DNA of 5,260 nucleotides from DAINBT01 sp036732785 (lineage in GTDB: Bacteria; Planctomycetota; Phycisphaerae; Sedimentisphaerales; SM23-30): contig CAZICK010000143.1 of assembly GCA_964537505.1 (NCBI GenBank), positions 1 to 5,260 of the forward strand. Reading direction: 5' to 3'. Under the pieces are notes generated by a model. That model was given only the letters and a program-made list of their open reading frames with translations. It was not told the origin of the DNA and did not search any database. This document shows positions 1 through 5,260 of this stretch, piece after piece. The translations under genes and the position numbers were made by a program. The first letter of the stretch is position 1; each line of letters begins with the position of its first letter.

Positions 1-25
1 TACCCAATAAAACTCTCTCACTCTT

Positions 26-110
26 TTAGTGTCTTCTAAAATCTTCGTGTCCTTCTCATTTTTTATCTTGACCCATTAGTGTCCTTTGTGTCTTCGCGAC
101 TTGGTGGTTG
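26..110. repeat. Degenerate gtgtctt/gtgtcct repeat tract
   Basis: Short words recur irregularly: ttagtgtc at 26-33 and again at 76-83, cttcgtgtcctt at 43-54, and gtcctttgtgtcttcgcg at 81-98, followed by ttggtggttg. From memory, the reverse complement (accaccaag...cgaagacacaaaggacac) resembles a dispersed intergenic repeat seen in many environmental bacterial genomes, where it gives rise to spurious short ORFs. That link is recollection, not a search. No function is assigned. Confidence 0.45.
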
Positions 111-197
111 ACTTTTCATCAAAACATACTACAAACTACATACAAACATAGTACAAACATAGCGCAAACATAGTCCAAACCACATCACTTTTCATCA
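111..197. repeat. 11-bp direct repeat bracketing the tandem array
   Basis: The word acttttcatca occurs at 111-121 and again, identically, at 187-197. The two copies sit exactly at the edges of the 11-bp tandem array, with a one-base overlap on the left and abutting it on the right. They could be a flanking duplication left by expansion or insertion of the array, or simply another related repeat. Confidence 0.6.
121..186. repeat. Six-unit 11-bp tandem repeat (consensus caaacatagta)
   Basis: Units start at 121, 132, 143, 154, 165 and 176, exactly 11 bp apart: aaaacatacta, caaactacata, caaacatagta, caaacatagcg, caaacatagtc and caaaccacatc. The three central units are nearly identical and the outer ones are degraded, the usual pattern for a minisatellite. 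The 11-bp period is close to one helical turn, so the AAA runs lie on about the same face of the DNA. This could produce mild curvature or a set of aligned binding sites, but that is inference. Confidence 0.8.
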
Positions 198-261
198 GAA
201 TTCATCCGAATTTCGCGGTTTTTTCTTACCCATCTTACCTAATCGTTATAATCGTTACGCA

Positions 262-350
262 AAAATAAGCACTTACATCAATTCCAGCAACGTAAAATAA
301 GCACTTACATCAATTTCCCATAACGAAAAATAAAGACTTACAACACTTCC
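262..350. repeat. Three-unit 32-33-bp tandem repeat
   Basis: A 22-bp core (aaaataagcacttacatcaatt) occurs identically at 262-283 and 294-315, and a diverged third copy runs from 327 to 350 (aaaataaagacttacaacac, then ttcc). The starts are 32 and 33 bp apart. The linkers are also related, each carrying a caacg/taacg-like word, so the whole unit is repeated. Unique spacers are therefore absent, which argues against CRISPR. Its position 180-270 bp upstream of the first gene would suit a regulatory array, but nothing shows this directly. Confidence 0.8.
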
Positions 351-529
351 CTGCACTATCACATATTTGTTTGCCTTGGCATCATTCCTGATATTTTTTT
401 CCATTTTACATTTACTCCTCATCCAGATATACTACTCGGGAAGTTCTGATTCAAAGGGCAATCTTGACAAGGCAAGAACGTCATTTATTCAGATTGTTAT
501 TATTGTATATCTTTTATTGGCAATAGCTT

Positions 530-1453
530 ATGATCATTGATTGTCACAGTCACATTTGGCCGTCTCTCAGTCAGTTAGGAAAGGCCCAATCCTTCTCATG
601 CCTGGGTGCCGCCAGTTCACTACCAGCCAAACCACAACAGCACCAGGACTCCTGCTCACATGCGCAAGTCGTTATAGTGCTTGGGTTTACCTGCAACCTC
701 CTGAACGCCAAAATACCAAACACCTTCATAAGTGACTACGTTTCCACACACTCAGACCGCACCATCGCCTTCGCCGGAATCGACCCAACCCAGCCAGACT
801 GCCTCGACCAGCTACCCCGCTTACAACAGGAACAGCATTTCGCCGGCCTGGTACTCAGCCCCGCCTGCCAGGGATTTCATCCTTGCGACAGTCGTGCTAT
901 GCGGTTGTATCAATTGGCGCAGCAGTTACTTATGCCGATTTATTTTCTCAATGGCGAAACGTTACCGTGCCAGGCCATGCTGGAATTCGCTCAGCCGGCC
1001 GCACTGGATGAGGTGGCTCGCAGTTTTCCAGACCTGAAAATAGTGGTCTCTCACCTGGGTTTCCCATGGATCGAACAGACACTGGCGATACTGACCAAGC
1101 ATCCAAACATTTACGCCGATGTCGCCGGACTGGTCAACAGACCATGGCAGGCATACCGCTCTTTAACCTTAGCTTACGAATATGGCGTAATCGAGAAGCT
1201 GCTTTTCGCCAGTGATTTCCCTAATCATTCCGTAAAAGCAGTTGTTGGAGCACTTTACAACCTCAATAAGATTACGCTGGACTCGGTTTTACCCGCTGTG
1301 CCGCGTGAACAGTTGCGTGGTATCGTCGAGCGAAACAGTCTGGAACTGCTTGGCCTTACATCGCCAAAGTTGTCCTTACCTCGTCTAATCAGCGAGGAAT
1401 TCCTACCCGAAAAACCTCAAAAAAACGAGGTTGTAAGGGAACGGGACGGCTAA
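530..1453 (+). CDS. Amidohydrolase-2 family TIM-barrel protein, probable metal-dependent hydrolase with an altered metal site
   Basis: The 307-residue product fits the amidohydrolase-2 family (PF04909-like, including ACMSD-type decarboxylases), cytosolic metal-dependent hydrolases or decarboxylases. The N-terminal strand carries the metal motif D4-C-H6-S-H8. Further hallmarks are FAGIDP (81-86), SPACQGFHP (110-118), IVVSHLGFPW with H175, HPNIYADVAGL (191-201), FASDFP with D229 near the end of the barrel, and PREQLRGIVERNSLELLGL (258-276). In close relatives, as I remember them, the strand before H175 reads like PVLFHxG and supplies another metal-binding histidine. Here it reads PIYFLNGE (136-143), with L140 at the His position, so activity may be altered or lost. 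About 31 polar residues extend past the usual C-terminus. There is no signal peptide. The ATG at 530 begins directly at the first barrel strand and has only a weak upstream ribosome site. The substrate is unknown; the downstream symporter could import it. Confidence 0.85.
   Translation: MIIDCHSHIWPSLSQLGKAQSFSCLGAASSLPAKPQQHQDSCSHAQVVIVLGFTCNLLNAKIPNTFISDYVSTHSDRTIAFAGIDPTQPDCLDQLPRLQQEQHFAGLVLSPACQGFHPCDSRAMRLYQLAQQLLMPIYFLNGETLPCQAMLEFAQPAALDEVARSFPDLKIVVSHLGFPWIEQTLAILTKHPNIYADVAGLVNRPWQAYRSLTLAYEYGVIEKLLFASDFPNHSVKAVVGALYNLNKITLDSVLPAVPREQLRGIVERNSLELLGLTSPKLSLPRLISEEFLPEKPQKNEVVRERDG
1413..1432. other. Hairpin-forming inverted repeat at the 3' end of the amidohydrolase gene
   Basis: aacctc at 1413-1418 pairs perfectly with gaggtt at 1427-1432 across an 8-base A-rich loop. 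Read on the minus strand, the hairpin is followed by TTTTC, resembling a weak intrinsic terminator for leftward transcription, although no minus-strand gene is visible. It lies inside the last codons of the coding sequence. Confidence 0.3.
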
Positions 1454-1465
1454 CACGCCATACAA

Positions 1466-1492
1466 AGCCTTGGTATGTTTTGATCCAAGGTT
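1466..1492 (+). terminator. Weak hairpin between the amidohydrolase and symporter genes
   Basis: ccttgg at 1468-1473 and ccaagg at 1485-1490 form a 6-bp stem with an 11-base loop, extendable by a G-U and an A-U pair. No U-run follows, so it is at best a poor terminator or a processing site. It could attenuate transcription between the two genes, which are 98 bp apart. Confidence 0.2.
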
Positions 1493-1551
1493 ATCAATAA
1501 GTACAGTTTAGCCAAACCAGACAGTGTTTACTTCTGTATTTGCAAACAGTT

Positions 1552-3093
1552 ATGAATATGAAAGAAACTCGTGAAAACTGGGGTTCTCGTATGGGTTTTG
1601 TCATGGCGGCGATCGGCTCGGCCGTGGGACTGGGCAATGTTTGGCGTTTTCCGCATGAATGCTACAGTAACGGCGGCAGTGCGTTTCTGATTCCTTATAT
1701 TGTCGCTATGCTGGTTATTGGTATTCCCTTGTTGATTATGGAGTTTTCACTTGGGCACCTCACCCAGCAGGCCGCACCAGGCGCTTTCAAGCGTGTGGGA
1801 CGGCGATGGGAATTTGTCGGATGGTGGCCAATCATTTTGAGCTTTATAATTGTCTGCTATTATTCTGTTGTTCTGGCATGGTGCTTAAATTATCTTGTCT
1901 TCAGTTTTTCCGATCCTCTGCCCTGGACTCAAAATGCCAATAATGCTGGCGATTTCTTCTATAAAGACTATCTGCAGGATACGAAAACATTGAGCCTGGG
2001 CGGACTGCGCTGGCCCATCGTGGCGGCCACGGCGGTTATATGGGCGGTTATGTATCTGTGTATTTTCAAAGGCCTTAAGTTGGTCGGTAAGATTGTGCTT
2101 TGGACGGTGCTGATCCCATGGATAATGTTGATTATTCTTATGGTTCGAGGGTTGACGCTTGAAGGCGCCATACAGGGTTTGGAATATTATTTGGAACCGG
2201 ACTGGGCGGTTCTTAAAGAACCACATGTTTGGCGGGCCGCCTTTGGGCAGGTGTTTTTCTCTATGACCATTGCCTTTGGCGTAATGGTGACATACGCCAG
2301 TTTTCTCCACCGCAAAAGCGATCTCAACAACAATGCCCTGATTATTGGTTTGGCGGATATGGGCACCAGTTTCGTCGCCGGCATAGCTGTTTTTTCGACG
2401 ATGGGCGCCTATGCCTTAAAGCAAAACATCCCGGTCGAGCAGGTGCTCGAAGGCAGCAGTTCGGTTGGTTTAGCTTTTGTTGCCTTTCCAGAGGCGCTGT
2501 CGCAATTGCCATCGTGGTCTAATGTGTTTTCCGTGATATTTTTCATTGCCCTGCTGCTGTTGGGTATCGATTCGGCTTTTTCCATTACCGAGGCAACCCT
2601 GGCGAGCATGATGGATAAAACCGGCTGGAAGCGCACCAGTATTTTGGCCGTGATGTCGGTGGTCGGCTTTACGGTTGGGCTGCTGTTTACTACCAGAGGC
2701 GGCATCAACTGGCTGGGCACGATCGACGGTTTCGTTAACGAAGGCACCTGGGGCATAGTGTTTGTGGGACTTATCGAATGTTTGGTTTTGGGATGGGTTT
2801 TCGACCTGGGCAAACTGCGCAGTCACGCCAACCAAAACAGCGATTGGAAAGTGGGCATTTGGTGGGAATGGTCTATACGTCTGGTCGCACCGCTGATCTT
2901 GGGAGCACTGCTCGTATGGAATCTCCACAGTGATCTTGCCAATGAGGGCGGATTCTTGATCGACGCTCATGGGCAATTGGTCGGTAAAAATATTTTGGGT
3001 TTATGTTTGACTTTCATGGTTTTTCTGACGGCGGTGATTCTAGGCCTGTGGCGGCCCAGCAAAACCGCTAAAATAGAAGAGTTTGACACATAA
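1552..3093 (+). CDS. Sodium-dependent symporter of the neurotransmitter:sodium symporter (NSS/SLC6, SNF) family
   Basis: This is a 513-residue inner-membrane transporter of the LeuT fold that couples solute uptake, usually of amino acids or related compounds, to Na+ entry. About 12 hydrophobic segments are visible, near residues 15-34, 47-66, 91-119, 153-172, 180-200, 229-251, 262-289, 324-345, 363-381, 397-417, 440-459 and 481-500. Helix 1 carries the Na+-site signature AVGLGN (24-29) and WRFP (31-34), followed by NGGSAF (40-45), where most relatives have NGGGAF. Helix 3 has the YY pair (103-104) expected near the substrate, and helix 6 has the FFSMTIAFG stretch (235-243). Helix 8 reads GIDS (338-341), closer to animal SLC6 proteins than to LeuT. 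Helix 7 has D269 and S273 at the Cl-/carboxylate site. Upstream TTG (1540) is in frame, but ATG 1552 or 1558 fits the family N-terminus better; none has a clear Shine-Dalgarno. The substrate cannot be read from sequence. Confidence 0.93.
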   Translation: MNMKETRENWGSRMGFVMAAIGSAVGLGNVWRFPHECYSNGGSAFLIPYIVAMLVIGIPLLIMEFSLGHLTQQAAPGAFKRVGRRWEFVGWWPIILSFIIVCYYSVVLAWCLNYLVFSFSDPLPWTQNANNAGDFFYKDYLQDTKTLSLGGLRWPIVAATAVIWAVMYLCIFKGLKLVGKIVLWTVLIPWIMLIILMVRGLTLEGAIQGLEYYLEPDWAVLKEPHVWRAAFGQVFFSMTIAFGVMVTYASFLHRKSDLNNNALIIGLADMGTSFVAGIAVFSTMGAYALKQNIPVEQVLEGSSSVGLAFVAFPEALSQLPSWSNVFSVIFFIALLLLGIDSAFSITEATLASMMDKTGWKRTSILAVMSVVGFTVGLLFTTRGGINWLGTIDGFVNEGTWGIVFVGLIECLVLGWVFDLGKLRSHANQNSDWKVGIWWEWSIRLVAPLILGALLVWNLHSDLANEGGFLIDAHGQLVGKNILGLCLTFMVFLTAVILGLWRPSKTAKIEEFDT

Positions 3094-3100
3094 CAATAGC

Positions 3101-3175
3101 ATGAGGCAACCTCCAGAAATACTTGCAGGGTAGCTGTTGAGTGAAAATTGGGTTAAAAAAACTGCGAAAGTTAAC
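3101..3175. repeat. Left inverted-repeat copy flanking the sulfatase/GH99-like module
   Basis: The inner 19 bp, aaaaactgcgaaagttaac at 3157-3175, are the exact reverse complement of 5161-5179. The outer 12 bp, atgaggcaacct at 3101-3112, match the reverse complement of 5209-5219 except for one extra C. Between these blocks both copies also share gggt-N9/10-tgaaaa, with about 10 extra bases (ttgggttaaa) on the left. The copy begins 8 bp after the symporter stop codon and ends 14 bp before the sulfatase start, so it also occupies the sulfatase promoter region. It could be the terminal repeat of an inactive mobile element or a duplicated regulatory segment. Confidence 0.65.
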
Positions 3176-3176
3176 G

Positions 3177-3181
3177 AAAGG
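3177..3181 (+). promoter_or_regulatory. Ribosome binding site of the sulfatase gene
   Basis: AAAGG lies 8 bases before the ATG at 3190 and supports that start. It directly follows the left inverted repeat, and the word CGAAAG occurs twice, 10 bp apart (3165-3170 and 3175-3180), the second copy overlapping this site. Confidence 0.55.
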
Positions 3182-3189
3182 CAAGTAAT

Positions 3190-4641
3190 ATGATCAGTCG
3201 TCGCAGGTTTATGGAGGCGGTTGGATATGGCGTGGTCGGGGTTGCGATGACAGGCTGCAATAGTAACGTATTGAGCCGAAGTAAGAAGACAGGCAAAAAG
3301 CCAAATATCATCCTTGTGATGGCGGATGATCAGGGGTGGGGTGATATGGGTTACAACGGACATCCAGTGCTTAAGACGCCGAACTTTGACGCGATGGCTG
3401 GTGAGTGTCTTCGATTCGATAGATTCTATGCGGCTGCCCCGGTGTGCAGTCCGACGAGGGGCAGTGTCATGACGGGAAGGCATCCGAATCGATTTGGGTG
3501 CTTTAGATGGGGATATTCACTCAGGCCGCAGGAAGTAACTGTAGCGCAGGCATTGAAGTCCGCTGGATATATTACAGGGCATTTCGGCAAGTGGCATATC
3601 GGGTCGGTGCTTAAGGGTGGTAAAGTCAGCCCTGGCAAGTGTGGGTTTGATGAGTGGTTGTCGGCTCCGAATTTCTTTGACAACGATGCGATCTTAAGCC
3701 GGGAAGGTGTGGCAATCCAGACAAAGGGTGAAAGCTCTCTGGTGACAGTTGACGCGGCAATTGAGTTTATTCGCAAGCATGAATCCGGGTCGGAGCCGTT
3801 TTTTGCGGTGGTGTGGTTTGGATCGCCGCACGATCCGCACAGAGCCGACGATGAATTCGGTAAGGCATACGAGGACCAGGGCAAAAAGAAGAATTTCTAC
3901 GGTGAGATCGCCGGGATGGACTGTGCTGTCGGCAGGCTTCGTAAGGAATTGCGAAGTCTTGGTATTGAGAAGGACACTATCGTATGGTATTGCAGCGACA
4001 ACGGTGGATTGCCCCAGTTTGGGGCGACTGGCGGTCGCGGGCACAAATCGCAGGTGTACGAGGGTGGGTTGCGGGTGCCGGCGATCCTCGAATGGCCTAA
4101 GCGTATTAACAAGCCGGCCATAACAAACATGCCTTGCACTACTACGGATATATATCCGACGCTTCTGGAGATTGCCGGGGTGAAGATGAAGACGCAACCG
4201 CCGCTGGATGGTATAAGCCTTGTCGGGTTGATTGAGGGCCGGATGAAGGACAGGCCTAAGCCGATGGGGTTTTGGGATTATCCGGCCAAAGGGATCAGTG
4301 TGCCAAGCCATAAATGGATGAGCGAACTGCTTGAGGCACAAAGTCAGGGAAAAGAAATCAATGACGCGGCGAGGCTTTATTTGGACGCTGGGAAGATAAC
4401 GAAGAAATATCCGACAGACAGTTTTCCGGGACATGGTGCATGGCTTGATTGGCCGTGGAAGCTGCATCGGATGGAGGACGAGGGCGGGAACGTGGAGATA
4501 GAACTGTATAACCTTTCAGAAGACGCGGACGAAAAAAAGAATCTCGTCGCGGAGCAGGTCGTAAGAAGTAAAACGATGAGAACGCAACTTGAGGCCTGGC
4601 AGGAGTCGGTTGTCAGGAGTCTTAACGGTGAGGATTACTAA
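3190..4641 (+). CDS. Exported lipoprotein sulfatase (S1 family, cysteine-type formylglycine sulfatase)
   Basis: This 483-residue enzyme should hydrolyse sulfate esters, probably on sulfated polysaccharides or glycans, outside the cytoplasm. The N-terminus has a twin-arginine motif (SRRRFM, 3-8), a hydrophobic stretch (10-22) and a lipobox-like MTGC ending at C23, so it is probably a Tat-exported lipoprotein. The alkaline-phosphatase-like domain starts at PNIILVMADDQGWGDMG, with metal ligands D46 and D47. The sulfatase signature CSPTR (86-90) supplies C86, to be converted to formylglycine by a maturase not in this window, and R90. The second signature, GYITGHFGKWHIG (126-138), contributes K134 and H136. 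SPHDPH (212-217), SDNGG (D270, N271) and RGHKSQVYEGGLRVP with K286 complete the active site. Length is normal and all key residues are present. The C-terminal part contains the usual WKLH and ELYNLSEDADEKKNL features. I cannot assign an S1 subfamily or exact substrate. It is probably co-transcribed with the downstream GH99-like remnant. Confidence 0.95.
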   Translation: MISRRRFMEAVGYGVVGVAMTGCNSNVLSRSKKTGKKPNIILVMADDQGWGDMGYNGHPVLKTPNFDAMAGECLRFDRFYAAAPVCSPTRGSVMTGRHPNRFGCFRWGYSLRPQEVTVAQALKSAGYITGHFGKWHIGSVLKGGKVSPGKCGFDEWLSAPNFFDNDAILSREGVAIQTKGESSLVTVDAAIEFIRKHESGSEPFFAVVWFGSPHDPHRADDEFGKAYEDQGKKKNFYGEIAGMDCAVGRLRKELRSLGIEKDTIVWYCSDNGGLPQFGATGGRGHKSQVYEGGLRVPAILEWPKRINKPAITNMPCTTTDIYPTLLEIAGVKMKTQPPLDGISLVGLIEGRMKDRPKPMGFWDYPAKGISVPSHKWMSELLEAQSQGKEINDAARLYLDAGKITKKYPTDSFPGHGAWLDWPWKLHRMEDEGGNVEIELYNLSEDADEKKNLVAEQVVRSKTMRTQLEAWQESVVRSLNGEDY

Positions 4642-4669
4642 ACAGGATGCTTTGCGAGCCAGTTTTAGT

Positions 4670-4675
4670 AAGGGG
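4670..4675 (+). promoter_or_regulatory. Ribosome binding site preserved ahead of the GH99-like pseudogene
   Basis: AAGGGG ends 7 bases before the ATG at 4683. This good site marks 4683, rather than the earlier in-frame ATG at 4647, as the original start, and shows that the 5' end of the broken gene is intact. Confidence 0.6.
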
Positions 4676-4682
4676 CATAAAG

Positions 4683-5159
4683 ATGAGAAAAATAAATATC
4701 ACAATCCTGGCACTGGTTATCGCCCAGGCATTCCCTGCCGGCTGCAGCAGTCAGAAAAACACATCCGGCTTCCACGCCACACATCGAGCAGCAGCAAAAG
4801 CGAAAGATCAATGTTCCAACGATGAATATAAGTTGGCTGCGTATGTATGGCCTTCGTGTCATCATGATGAGAGGTTTGGTGATATGATCTGGCCCGAATG
4901 AAGAAATACTGCATCAAATCGAAGCATTGGGTGCAGATAGTGTTACCAGCTACAATTGGTGGAGTGGGTCTCAACCTGAAGATTATGTTCAATGGGGTGT
5001 TCAAGCTATGGAGCGAAGAGAAAAATGGGACGAAGCTTTGTCCATACCATTTTTTGCAAATGGGTCGAAGGAAGTTACCTTCTCCCTGATATAAAATATG
5101 GATTCGGCTACCTTGAAGCTGTCAGGAAAGTCATTAGCGGAAAATACGATAAGTATTGA
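4683..5159 (+). pseudogene. Remnant of a GH99-like/WbsX-family lipoprotein gene with at least two internal deletions
   Basis: Three pieces of one protein family appear in order. Piece A (4683-4898, stop 4899-4901) begins with a lipoprotein signal (MRKINITILALVIAQAF, PAGC with C21) and runs into LAAYVWPSCHHDERFGDMIWPE, the start of the GH99-like domain. Piece B (about 4900-5061, shifted one frame) reads EEILHQIEALGADSVTSYNW...WDEALSIPFFAN, the central part. Piece C (5061-5159, back in frame A) reads WVEGSYLLPDIKYGFGYLEAVRKVISGKYDKY and ends with the natural stop. The family (PF14307-like; glycosyl hydrolase or transferase-like, often in PVC polysaccharide loci) is usually roughly 350-400 residues by memory, so more than half is missing. 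The joins fall near 4896-4903 and 5058-5062, the second at a short shared AATG-type word. Translation from ATG 4683 would yield only a 72-residue lipopeptide. The family assignment rests on recognising the motifs, not on a search. Confidence 0.8.
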
Positions 5160-5160
5160 A

Positions 5161-5219
5161 GTTAACTTTCGCAGTTTTTCATACTATGACACCCAAGGAA
5201 AGAATATTAGGTTCCTCAT
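5161..5219. repeat. Right inverted-repeat copy flanking the sulfatase/GH99-like module
   Basis: gttaactttcgcagttttt at 5161-5179 is the perfect reverse complement of 3157-3175, and aggttcctcat at 5209-5219 mirrors the outer block at 3101-3112 with one base missing. The copy starts 1 bp after the pseudogene stop codon. Its first bases with the preceding AA make the palindrome aagttaactt (5159-5168). No target-site duplication is evident outside the two copies. Confidence 0.65.
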
Positions 5220-5224
5220 AAGAA

Positions 5225-5234
5225 TCTGTACAGA
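5225..5234. other. 10-bp perfect palindrome (tctgtacaga)
   Basis: The palindrome lies just outside the right inverted repeat, and a looser pair, CCTC at 5214-5217 and GAGG at 5239-5242, flanks it. It could be an operator or a small cruciform. The rest of 5220-5260 shows no start of a gene. Confidence 0.3.
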
Positions 5235-5260
5235 ACACGAGGCTAAGAACTGCTGTATCC

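Larger units (their letters stand above)
1..529. other. Long non-coding, repeat-rich, G-poor region upstream of the amidohydrolase gene
   Basis: No plausible coding region occurs on either strand. A hand count over 1-420 gives about 40 G and 107 C, a strong C-over-G bias on the + strand. The stretch holds three different repeat families, listed separately, followed by about 180 bp (351-529) without obvious repeats. A TTGACA hexamer at 464-469 could be a -35 element, but no good -10 sits at the usual 16-18 bp spacing, so I do not call a promoter. The TATTGTATAT string at 501-510 is AT-rich and could contribute to one. I see no clear DnaA boxes, tRNA or structured RNA here. Confidence 0.7.

Noticed and set aside
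262..350. Possible short CRISPR array, given repeat spacing of 32-33 bp
   Set aside because: The linkers are only about 10 bp and are themselves similar, so there are no unique spacers; no cas gene is present. It is a plain tandem repeat.
1..420. Possible replication origin, given AT-rich, skewed DNA with iteron-like repeats
   Set aside because: I found no DnaA boxes close to TTATCCACA and no dnaA, dnaN or rep gene in the window.
371..475. 8-bp inverted repeat ttgccttg / caaggcaa
   Set aside because: Eight bases about 90 bp apart is weak for a structure and is the kind of match expected by chance in a window this size.
541..1037. Overlapping + strand frames inside the amidohydrolase gene
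   Set aside because: They are out-of-frame readings of a gene whose family motifs run through its whole length.
3694..4467. Long open frame on the minus strand within the sulfatase gene (and similar minus-strand frames at 2409-2976, 1885-2310 and 3040-3483)
   Set aside because: They lie antisense to strongly supported genes (that at 3040-3483 also runs across the intergenic gap), have no recognisable domains and read as composition-driven shadows.
4898..5089. Apparent small + strand gene with ATG at 4898
   Set aside because: Its frame crosses pseudogene pieces B and C without matching either; the family-like residues are in the other two frames.
5161..5179. Integron attC-like core site from the GTTAAC word
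   Set aside because: The GTTAACT word does not fit the GTTRRRY consensus, and no paired inverse core or integrase is visible.
3091..5230. Target-site duplication around the inverted-repeat module
   Set aside because: Bases outside 3101 (aacaatagc) and outside 5219 (aagaatctg) do not match, so no duplication supports a recent transposition.

Overview
The window looks like chromosomal DNA from a bacterium of the Planctomycetes/PVC type, possibly Phycisphaerae-like. This is inferred from gene content: a Tat-type lipoprotein sulfatase next to a GH99-like (WbsX-family) lipoprotein gene, an amidohydrolase-2 protein and a long SLC6/NSS-type sodium symporter. No rRNA, tRNA or other phylogenetic marker is present, so the taxonomy is tentative.

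All recognisable genes are on the + strand. Positions 1-529 are non-coding, very poor in G on the + strand and packed with short repeats: a degenerate gtgtctt/gtgtcct repeat (26-110), six 11-bp tandem units (121-186) bracketed by an 11-bp direct repeat, and three 32-33-bp tandem units (262-350). Positions 530-1453 encode a TIM-barrel amidohydrolase-2 protein that seems to lack one conserved metal-ligand histidine. After a 98-bp gap, 1552-3093 encodes a 12-helix NSS-family symporter. These two genes may form a unit that takes up and degrades a small nitrogenous or carboxylated compound, but the sequence does not identify the substrate.

From about 3101 to 5219 lies a second module: an intact exported sulfatase (3190-4641) and, 41 bp downstream, the remains of a GH99-like/WbsX gene (4683-5159) that has lost at least two internal segments. 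The remnant keeps its ribosome site, lipoprotein signal, a central block and its exact C-terminus. Together the two genes resemble a small sulfated-polysaccharide degradation operon that is decaying. The module is flanked by a perfect 19-bp inverted repeat (3157-3175 and 5161-5179), with a second matching block further out on each side (3101-3112 and 5209-5219). The left copy ends 14 bp before the sulfatase start and the right copy begins 1 bp after the pseudogene stop. This inverted-repeat frame around a sulfatase/glycosidase pair, with no transposase inside, is the most unusual structure here.

I saw no CRISPR array, RNA gene, transposase or convincing new defence system.
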